A stretch of 64,000 nucleotides of DNA from Galeopsis tetrahit (Eukaryota; Streptophyta; Magnoliopsida; Lamiales; Lamiaceae). This document shows, piece after piece, positions 48,247 through 57,011 of this stretch (its first letter is position 1; each line of letters starts with the position of its first letter). The notes under the pieces were generated by a model. The model was not told the DNA's origin. It worked only from the letters and a program-made list of their open reading frames with translations, and made no database searches. The position numbers and the translations under genes were made by a program. The stretch lies in NCBI GenBank assembly GCA_963675135.1, contig OY776120.1:57160063-57224062 (forward strand). The letters run 5' to 3'.

Positions 48247-51200
48247 TCAGAGAGTTCCATCATCTTGGGGAGCAATGCCATATTGAGCCCAGACCCTCTT
48301 CTTCAGCTCCCAAACATCCTTGTTGGAGCCTCTAGGGCCTATCTTCATCTTCTCCATCTTCATGATGTTGATGAACTCCTCCAGAATCTTCCCTTCATCA
48401 ATCAAGTTCCCATTGAACTTAGGAGGCATGTACAGAATTGGACCAGGGGCCTTGAACTCCACTCTAGCAATATCAGCTGCTGCAAACAGTTTTTGGTAGA
48501 GGTCCCTATGATTCTCAAACATGAACTGGACAAAGACTTCTTCTACATCTTCTCCAAGCCACTTCCCTATGACATAGAAGTCATATACAAAGCTTCTCTT
48601 GGCCTCCTCCCATGCATCATTCAGTGAGATTGGAACCCACTTATCATGGTGAGGGTATTGAGTGTCCCATCTTTGTAGCATTTTAGGTTTGAGTTTTCTG
48701 TATGAGGCTCTCCTTCTTGGGACTTTGAAACTTGCCCGTCTTTCATCCCTTGCCTTGTTGGCCTCAACCAATTGCTCCATCCTCTCTTTAGCTCTCTGAA
48801 GAGCTAGCTTCTCTTGGGTTTCTGGATCTTTTCCAAAACCTTCTTCAAACAATTTGGAGGGGTCATCAGCAAGTTTGGGCACACCAACTTCAGGCATTCT
48901 GTCCTGTCCTTCCTCTTCCACTTCTTCTTCTTCAATAACAGGCATTTGAGCTGCTTTCTTTATCCTCTTGGATTTCCTTGCTGGAGTAGATTCTTCAGAT
49001 TGAAATTCTGAAGGCAAAGTCAGGCTGGTTGGGAATTCATTGAAGGTTTCCAGTTCCTTCCTCTTTCTTTCAGATGACCTTGTCACCTTCCCCCTTACTT
49101 CAGCAACCTTCTCTTGAGGTTCAAGTCCTGTAGACTCACCACCTGGCCTTTGAAGCTTTCTTGCCTGACTTTCCATAGCTGACATCATGGACTCCTTGAC
49201 AGCTATTTGAATCTGCTCTTCCTCAGTTAAATCTTCAACATTCATTGGGCCTTTGCCTTTCCCAATGTCTTCTACTGCTTCCTCCTCAACTTCAGGGGCC
49301 TTCTCCTTTCCCTTGGATTCTCCAATTACCAAGGTCCCCTTTGCTCTTGCTCTCTGTCTTTCCCCCTTTTTGGCATTATCAAAACATTGGGGCTTCAAGT
49401 CACTCATAGTGACAGAGAGATGTGAGTGGGAATGAGTGAGGGACTTCAATTCCTGCAGTAGATAAACATTCTCATCATGAATGTTTTGCATTTTATCATC
49501 TGCCATGCTCAAAAAGGTGTGAACAGGCTTCATCTTCTGGGAAACTATGGCATCCAATGTGGCTTTCAGTGATTGATCAAGTTTGGCCTGAAGTTGTTTA
49601 GTGAGATTGGCCACAACTTGATCAGAGACTTTGGCCATGAGTTCAACAGTGAACTTCTCAGCAGCTTCCTTCACCATTGCAGCTTTCAACTCTGCTGCCT
49701 TCTTTCTCTGTGCTGCTGTTCTCTGCCTTAAAGCATCCTTGATTGTCTTTCTCAATGCCTTTACATTGTGCTTGTACAAAGTTTTGAGACCCTGCTGCTC
49801 TTTCTTCACAGATCTAGTGAATATACCCATAGCATCTTTAGCCTTTGTCACTTCAGTTGAAACTGTTTGCAGTCCAGTTTCAACCCCACAAAGTCTTGCA
49901 TCAATAGTAGGTAAGATCACTTCTTCAGACCCTGTGAGCCTCATCTCCACAGAGGCTAGAGTCTTCCCTTGGCCATCTAGGGTATCAGCAGTGGTTGCAT
50001 GAGCCTTCTCAACTTCCCTGACCAGTGTGTCCAACTTCCCTGACTGCTCTTCAATGATGGATGCAGTCTGAGTAGCCATCTGAAAGTGAGCCTCAGAGGT
50101 GTTGGCTTGTTCAAAGTAGATCTGGTTTAGTGTGGACACATTTGCTGATACTGCTTGAAGATCAGTGTCAGCTTCAACTGGTATATCTGTCAGGGAGGCA
50201 TCTGCAAAAATCTGTTCAAGAGTAACAGCAACTGAATCTGCAAAACTAACAGTGTTAGTAAAAACTCCCTCAGCACCCTCTATTTCTTTTTCTCCCATAA
50301 GGTCTGATACATCAGCACCTTCTCTCTCATTTTCAACTTTATTCTTTTCTTCTTCATTTTCAAAAGATAGACTCACATTCACTGGAGAATCAGGCCTCCT
50401 TTCACCAAGGGATTCATCAAGTTCAGATTTGACTTGAAGAATAGCCTGACTCTCATATTGGGCTGCACCCAATATTTCTACTTCCTCACCCTCTATTTGT
50501 GGTGCACTCAAGGACCCAGTGATCACACATTCCTCACCAACACCTCCCTCTGATTTTTCAGCACTCACAGCCTTTTCAACTCCTTCAATGTTTAAACCTG
50601 ACACCTCTATATCCTCAACAGGATCCACAGAGGGCAGTTGTTGGGAGATCACAGTGCTTGGGCAGCCCAAGTCCACTGAGTCATCCTGAATGACTAAAGG
50701 CTGGTCAATGTCCAACTTGCCTGACATTGATGAGGCTTTAGTCAAACCAGCTTCTCCTATGGAAGTCTCAGCATTGTCAAGCTGTGCCTCAGGTTCAAAA
50801 GAACCATCCTTGGCCAATGCATCTTGGACTGAGTCACCATCTTTGGTCAACTCCTCTGAATGATCAGAGTCCTTCACAGAATGAAAAGTCAAGTAATGTA
50901 CCTGGGCTGAGTTGATACCAGGGGGATTGGGATTGGTGTGATCATCATCATCATCATCATCAGATGGGCTGTCAGGATGCTTAATTCCTTGTGCTATCCT
51001 TTCTCTTTCAGCAAGCACCTTTTCATGGACAATGGTGCAAAATAGGGCCTCAGTGGTTAAAACACTGGTCTTCTTTACATTTGCAAAATGTAGCAGCCTA
51101 TTTTCCTCAACCTGCCACCAGTTGGCACCCTTATCCTGAATAGCCTGAGCTATTTCCACAATAGTTCTATCTTTGATCTCAACAAGAGCTCTGAGATCAT

Positions 51201-53019
51201 AGAACTGTTGTTGCAACCTAGGATAATCCTTCAAACCTGGATATAATTCATCCACATTGGCTCTTGCAATCTGTCTCAACATCCCCTCATAAGTATAGTC
51301 TTCACCACTATCATCTCCAGAAGAGTTGGATTCAGGAGGGTTTGAATGGGATTCAAGTAAGCTTGGCTGGGATTCAGGTAGGTTGGATTCAGAAGGGTTG
51401 GGGTCAGGAGAGGTCAAAGCAAGTTGGGATTCAGGTGCTTTTGAGAGCATTGTGCCTGAAGAGGTAATTGGAATGGCTGGAATGGGTGGGAAAACAACTT
51501 GATCACCTTCTTGAAGAGCAGTTTCAAGAAGTTTGGTATATGAGAGAAGTCTTGGATCAAGTGGGGAAAAGGGTCTATCTTCAAGATTGACCAAATCTGC
51601 CAGCACATCAATACCTGATCTATCAGGTGCACCTTCAGGGGAGTACACCTTCTTGGCAATGATTGGTGCATCCTCAGGAGTCTTGCACTCCTCTTCTTCT
51701 TGCCTTGGTGATATTCTTCTAGATTGAATATCAGGAGAGTTGGCTTCAGGGCTGTTGGGTTTGGACTTGGATTTAGACTTGCTGGCCTGTCTAATCTCCT
51801 TGAAGAACTCGTTCTTTTGCTTTTCTTCCTCCATCAACCTTTGTTTCTCAGAGGTCTTGATGATCCTTCTTTTTCTTTCATACCTTGTTGGCTGGTCAAG
51901 GTCTCTGAATTCATTTATACTCTCAGGCTGTAGGGGGACAATTTCTCTGAATACTTCACCCTCTTCAGGAGGGTTGACTCCTTCCTCAGCAACCTTCTCT
52001 ATTTCCTCAGAAGTGGCTCCTCCACTTCTTGGCTGACTTTCTTGGGAAGATTCATGCAAAATCTTCTTCATCCTCTTCATTTTTGGTTGAGCTTTTGGTG
52101 ATTGAGCTTTCCTCTTCCTTGGAGAGGATCTTGTTGCTGGTACAATTGTGATGGCCTTCTTTGAAGCTGCATCCTGCTTCCTCTTCTCTGTCTTAGAAGA
52201 CAGCTTCCTAAACATCACCTTCTGAGCTGGAAAAGGCTTTGGCTTTGCTTGAAGGTGGGTGTAATGTGCAAATCTTTCCAAGAGTAGGCTTGCTCTTGTG
52301 CAGAACTGGAGTTTTCCTTCAACCACCACCTTGTGGTGTTTCACCTCCTTGAACTTGAATTTTTCATTCATCATTTTGTCAAGAATGAATTTCTTCCAGT
52401 TGAACTTGACTTTCTTCTCAGCAGAGTCAATCACAGCAGCCATCACCCTTAATTTAGGCATACTGATTTGTTCAACACTCCCTGAGTGGCTCAACAGGCT
52501 CTTTACAACACAGTCAAACAAATGCCTAAACACTGGCTTTAAAGTGTTTTTGTTTTGAGCACTTACAAGTTTCTTAGGTTCTATCATCCAAGAGAAATAG
52601 AATTCCTGATCATCTTCTTCCTTGTATACTTCTGGATTTATGCCTTCAGAAGGTAGCCCAAAACTGGCTTCTAAATCCTCTGCAGTGAAGATGACTGTGT
52701 GTTGGCTTTCTTCTTCTTCATCTTCTTCTGCATATGTGAGCTTTGTGCACACATCCCCCTTCTTGCCCTTTCACCTTAGGTAAGCAAAGAATTCTGCCAT
52801 AAATGGATTTAGGCAGGAATCAGGCTTGGTGCCTAGAAAGTTCTCTAGCCCTGCCTCCCTTAGCCATTGGAGGACTTGTTGAACATCTGAATCTGGGCTA
52901 TCAAAAGCTACCAGCTTTTCAAACCAAAGGGAATTTGGGTTGCTAAGATAAGAGAAATCAATGTCCAGAGAGGAATCATTGAAATCTACGAGTTCTTCTC
53001 TCTTGAGTTTTGGAGCCAT
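48247..53019 (-). pseudogene. ORF3 of element B, 1590 codons with one nonsense mutation
   Basis: The frame from ATG at 53019 to the stop at 48247 is intact except for TGA at 52773-52771 (codon 83), which is TGG in copy A. The encoded protein has an N-terminal domain (about 1-255, with an EEDEEEE acidic patch near 99-104), a basic nuclear-localisation-like region at 278-319, a Pro/Ser/Glu-rich disordered stretch, a run of Asp encoded by an ATC microsatellite (50941-50962), a probable coiled coil (about 960-1200, rich in Ala, Lys, Glu and Leu), a second basic patch (RKSKRIKK) and a C-terminal domain of about 120 residues rich in Trp and Phe. No signal peptide or membrane segment is visible. It occupies the 'env-like' position of SIRE elements but does not look like an envelope protein. 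It may relate to plant retroelement domains of unknown function. Confidence 0.85.
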
Positions 53020-53134
53020 GGATAGATTTGAGAGAAAGAAAGTTTTTGAAGAAAAGTTGCAGGTTTAGAGACTTTGAGACTTCAAGGAATTTTGGAAATA
53101 TGAGTGCGTAAGGATGGTGGTGAAAATTGAGAGG

Positions 53135-53205
53135 TTTATATATGGAAGAGATTTATTAACCGTTGGTTAATGGAATGTAACAGTGGGTAATTGGAAAAAC
53201 CGTTT
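53135..53205 (-). promoter_or_regulatory. Putative internal promoter upstream of ORF3 (element B)
   Basis: This copy carries TATATAAA at 53142-53135 and ACCAACGGTTA at 53167-53157 on the minus strand, unchanged from element A. The only nearby difference is in the leader (53113 G versus 39824 A). Preservation in both copies is uninformative given their overall near-identity. Confidence 0.55.
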
Positions 53206-53451
53206 GAATATGGTGGGGTAGTGGATTCTCAATGGTTCGATGGAGTTTTGAATGAAATTTAATGGTTTGGATGAAGGCTCAAGAATTCATGCAATCTTAT
53301 TAAGATTTCTGCATTAAATGCTGATTTGCCTTTTGGGGGTTAAAAATCTTTATAGCACACTCCATCCTAAAATGGCCTACTCTTAGACCAAGAAACCTTT
53401 TAAATGTCTAATCAATGCTAATAATAGCAATAATTATCCAATTAACTAGGA

Positions 53452-53647
53452 CAAACATCCTGAGATGTGCTTTGGTTTCTATGTGGACCAAATTGCCTGA
53501 TTACTTTGCCTGAGTGGGTCCCAAGGTTGCTGACTGGGTCCCACTTGGACAAATCCCCTGACCAACATTGCTGATCACTCCAGGGACAACCTTGCTGAGT
53601 TTCCCTCTGTGGCTGACAGCTTCAATGAGGTTGGTCAACTTTGCTGA
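53452..53647. repeat. Motif cluster in the pol-ORF3 spacer of element B
   Basis: This is the counterpart of 40163-40358, with the same series of CAA(A/C)-n3-(C/G)CTGA copies. The spacer 53020-53693 otherwise shows only the putative ORF3 promoter and leader. Confidence 0.7.
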
Positions 53648-53693
53648 GGTTCCACTTTGATGAACTTCCCCCTTCATATGAGCTTTACTTTCC

Positions 53694-56600
53694 TCATTTT
53701 TCCATTTTGCCTGGATCAAGTAACCCTAATTCAGCTGACAGTTCCAAGAACCTTACTTCAGCTAGAGGCTTGGTCAGAATATCAGCTTTTTGCTTATCAG
53801 TGTGAATTTTGACAAGCTTGATATCTTTCTTCTCCACATGATCCCTTATGAAATGATGCTTGATGTCCACATGCTTGCATCTGGTGTGGAGCACTGGATT
53901 CTGTGAGATGGCAATTGCACTATTGTTGTCACAGAATATGGGCACTTCATTTGTGATTACTTTGTAATCTCTTAATTGTTGCCTGAGCCATAGAATCTGA
54001 GCACAGCAACTTCCAGCAGCTACATACTCAGCTTCAGTTGTTGAAGTTGCAACTGTATTTTGCTTCTTGGAGAACCATGAGATAAGCTTGCTGCCCAAGA
54101 ATTGACAAGTTCCTGAGGTGGATTTTCTGTCAATTCTACATCCTCCATAGTCTGCATCTGAATATCCAGTAAGCTCAATGTTATCATCAGCTGGATACCA
54201 TAATCCAAGATTCTCAGACCCCTTGAGATATCTTAGAATTCTCTTGGCAGCATCAAGATGGCTCTTCTTTGGATTGGCTTGAAATCTTGCACACACTCCA
54301 ACTGCAAATGTGATATCAGGCCTGCTTGCAGTGAGATATAGCAGTGATCCTATGATTCCTCTTGTAGCACATCCAAATTTCTTGATCATGTCCCTTGTAT
54401 ACTTGGCCTGATTGATGAATATTCCCTTCTTTGATTGAGTGACTTGAAGTCCTAAGAAGAAATTCATCAATCCCATCATGGACATCTCAAATTTGCTTTG
54501 CATGAGTTTAGAGAACTTCTCACATAATTTTTCATTTGGAGATCCAAATATAATGTCATCCACATAGATTTGGACTAACAAAATATCATCTCCTTCACAG
54601 ATTCTGAACAAGGTTCTGTCAACAGTGCCTTTGACAAAACCATGATCTAGAAGAAACTGTGATAAGGTGTCATACCAAGCTCTCGGAGCTTGCTTTAAGC
54701 CATAGAGAGCTTTCTTTAATCTGTACACCTTGTTTCCTTCTTCAAAGCCTGGGGGCTGTTCCACATATACTTCTTCTTTGAGCACCCCATTGAGAAATGC
54801 ACTCTTCACATCCATTTGATACACCTTGAATCTCATGTGAGCTGCATATGCTAGGAAGAGTCTGATTGCCTCAAGTCTGGCCACTGGAGCAAAGGTCTCA
54901 TCATAATCAATCCCTTCAGATTGACAATATCCTTTGGCCACCAGTCTTGCTTTGTTTCTCACAATGATGTCATTTTCATTTTTCTTGTTTTTGAACACCC
55001 ATTTAGTTCCAATGACATCTTGATGGGTTGGCCTGTCTACTAACTCCCAAACTTCATTTCTGGTAAACTGATTCAGCTCTTCTTGCATGGCTATGATCCA
55101 GTTGGTGTCTTGTAGTGCTTCATCAATGTCTTTAGGTTCCTGTTCTGAAAGAAAACAACAAAACAGAGCACTTTCTCCATGAAATCTTCTAGTTTTGATC
55201 CCTTCACTTGGATTACCAAGTATCAGGCTAGATGGGTGGTCATGCAACCAAGTCCTTCTAGACCTGATCCTTTCAGGAGGATTGTCCTCATCTGAAGTTG
55301 GATCACTAGATTCATTAAATTCAGGAAAGTTAATTGAAGGATCAAGTTCAGGATCATATTCAGGGGTGTTGTCCTCATTGTCAGATAAGTTGACATATTC
55401 ATTGGTTCCCCCTTGAATAGTGGATCCATTAACTACCTCAGCATTGCCTGCTTCTTCATTGGTAGTTGTTACCTGGTTTTGAACTGGGATGGGGTCAGTC
55501 AGTTCAATTTCTCCTTCAGGTTGGTTGTCTACTGGTTGATTGCTATCAGGTAGGTTGTCCAGTTTTTGATTTTCATGAAGTTCAGGCTGGGCAACCTCCA
55601 CAAACACTGTTTCCTTGCTTTGAAGCCTTAATCTGGTTGTTCTTTGTGTTATCTCATCAATATTCAGGTTTCTATCCCTGAACTCATTAATAGATTCATC
55701 AAACACAACATGAGGTGTTTCTTCCACAATAAGAGTTTTGCAATTGTAAACTCTGTAAGCCTTGCTGATTTGTGAATATCCAACAAATATTCCTTCATCA
55801 GCTTTGCTATCAAAAGCTTTCAATTGCTCTTTCCCATTATTATGAATGAAACACTTACAACCAAATATGTGAAAATAAGCAACAGTGGGCAATCTACCTT
55901 TCCATATTTGATATGGGGTTTTACCTTGTCCTTTGGTGATTAAGGACCTGTTTTGAGTGTGACATGCAGTGCTAATGGCTTCAGCCCAGAACCTTTTAGG
56001 CAGTTTGGATTCAGCAATCAAGGTTCTAGCTGCCTCCTTCAAGGTCCTGTTCCTTCTTTCAGCAACCCCATTTTGTTGAGGTGTTCTTGCTGCTGAAGTT
56101 TCATGAGTGATGCCATTTTTGCTGCAATACTCATTGATGTATGAGTTAATGAACTCAGTGCCTTTGTCAGATCTGATTTTGACAATACTTAGGCCCTTTT
56201 CATTGCTTAATCTCATCATCAATTCAGGTAGTTTGATTTGGGTCTCCTTTTTGTTCAGCAAGAATACTACCCAAGTGTACCTGGAAAAATCATCAACAAC
56301 AACTAAAGCATATTTTCTTCCATTTAAACTTACTGGGATTATTGGCCCAAATAAATCCATATGCAATAGTTGAAGGACTCTCTCAGTTGAGATGACAGGT
56401 TTTCCTTTGAATGAGGCTTTGATCTGCTTTCCTTCCTGACATGGCTGGCATATATGTTCTTTGGTGAACACTTGATTTGGCAGCCCTTTAACTAGAGAGT
56501 TTCTTGCAATCTTGTTGATGGTTTTGAAGTTCAGGTGATTCAGTCTCTTGTGCCATAGCCAGCTTTGCTCATTTGTGCTTTTGGCAACAAGACAGACTGC

Positions 56601-57005
56601 TTCAGGGGTTTTGCTCCAATCTGCAAAATAAACATTTCCCTTTCTCACCCCTGTTAGTAGCACCTGTTGTGTTGATTTGTTTTTGATAGTACATTCATTT
56701 GGTGCAAATTCAACACAATATCCTTTGTCACAAATTTGACTTATAGACAACAAGTTATATTTTAGGCCTAGAACATATGAGACATCAGTAATTTTAACAC
56801 TACCAATGTATAATGTACCATAGCCTCTTGTGATGCCTTGAGAGCTGTCTCCAAAGGTTACTGAAGGACCATCTTTTTCTATGAAGTCTGAGAGAAGCTC
56901 CTTGTTTCCAGTCATGTGCCTTGAACATCCACTGTCCAGGTACCATGCTGTTTTCTTGTTGATGCTTCTCTTCCTTTTGGGGTCCTTGCAGTCCTGCAAA
57001 GTCAA
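53694..57005 (-). CDS. Pol polyprotein of element B (PR-IN-RT-RNase H)
   Basis: The 1103-codon frame has the same domains and catalytic residues as the copy at 40405-43716: DSG protease motif, HHCC and DDE integrase, RT with YVDD, and RNase H with D950, E991 or E993, and D1026. The single residue difference is Q866 instead of E (54410 G versus 41121 C). The same RT-RNase H connection segment is absent, so the loss predates the split of the two copies. The frame again lacks an early ATG and follows a TAA that abuts the gag stop. It ends 674 bp before the ORF3 start. Confidence 0.95.
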   Translation of the reverse strand: MTLQDCKDPKRKRSINKKTAWYLDSGCSRHMTGNKELLSDFIEKDGPSVTFGDSSQGITRGYGTLYIGSVKITDVSYVLGLKYNLLSISQICDKGYCVEFAPNECTIKNKSTQQVLLTGVRKGNVYFADWSKTPEAVCLVAKSTNEQSWLWHKRLNHLNFKTINKIARNSLVKGLPNQVFTKEHICQPCQEGKQIKASFKGKPVISTERVLQLLHMDLFGPIIPVSLNGRKYALVVVDDFSRYTWVVFLLNKKETQIKLPELMMRLSNEKGLSIVKIRSDKGTEFINSYINEYCSKNGITHETSAARTPQQNGVAERRNRTLKEAARTLIAESKLPKRFWAEAISTACHTQNRSLITKGQGKTPYQIWKGRLPTVAYFHIFGCKCFIHNNGKEQLKAFDSKADEGIFVGYSQISKAYRVYNCKTLIVEETPHVVFDESINEFRDRNLNIDEITQRTTRLRLQSKETVFVEVAQPELHENQKLDNLPDSNQPVDNQPEGEIELTDPIPVQNQVTTTNEEAGNAEVVNGSTIQGGTNEYVNLSDNEDNTPEYDPELDPSINFPEFNESSDPTSDEDNPPERIRSRRTWLHDHPSSLILGNPSEGIKTRRFHGESALFCCFLSEQEPKDIDEALQDTNWIIAMQEELNQFTRNEVWELVDRPTHQDVIGTKWVFKNKKNENDIIVRNKARLVAKGYCQSEGIDYDETFAPVARLEAIRLFLAYAAHMRFKVYQMDVKSAFLNGVLKEEVYVEQPPGFEEGNKVYRLKKALYGLKQAPRAWYDTLSQFLLDHGFVKGTVDRTLFRICEGDDILLVQIYVDDIIFGSPNEKLCEKFSKLMQSKFEMSMMGLMNFFLGLQVTQSKKGIFINQAKYTRDMIKKFGCATRGIIGSLLYLTASRPDITFAVGVCARFQANPKKSHLDAAKRILRYLKGSENLGLWYPADDNIELTGYSDADYGGCRIDRKSTSGTCQFLGSKLISWFSKKQNTVATSTTEAEYVAAGSCCAQILWLRQQLRDYKVITNEVPIFCDNNSAIAISQNPVLHTRCKHVDIKHHFIRDHVEKKDIKLVKIHTDKQKADILTKPLAEVRFLELSAELGLLDPGKMEK

Positions 57006-57011
57006 AATTTA
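56994..57011 (-). other. gag-pol junction of element B
   Basis: The sequence is identical to 43705-43722. The gag stop TGA is at 57004-57002, the TAA closing the pol frame is at 57011-57009, and the acceptor-like TTTGCAG-G follows. The arrangement is therefore fixed in the array and is not a private frameshift. Confidence 0.6.

Larger units (their letters stand above)
38043..50859. repeat. Dispersed 12-bp motif TCAGG-n3-GTTG throughout the element
   Basis: Exact copies in the unit read TCAGGnnnGTTG at 38085, 38442, 38457, 38676, 42071, 42227, 42257, 43900, 46429 and 49020, and CAACnnnCCTGA at 46446, 47836, 48020, 50010, 50032 and 50713. One-mismatch copies include 38043, 38100, 38385, 41984, 42032, 42092, 43313, 44122, 44141, 44704, 46601, 47078, 47437, 47665, 47890 and 50848. 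The base next to GTTG is often TCC, giving GGACAACnnnCCTGA on the other strand. The copies are interspersed, not tandem. They are repeated at +13289 or +13288 in the next unit. Confidence 0.75.

Noticed and set aside
48265..50437. Plus-strand frames opposite ORF3, gag and pol
   Set aside because: They are antisense shadows of long, well-supported minus-strand frames and carry no recognisable domain.
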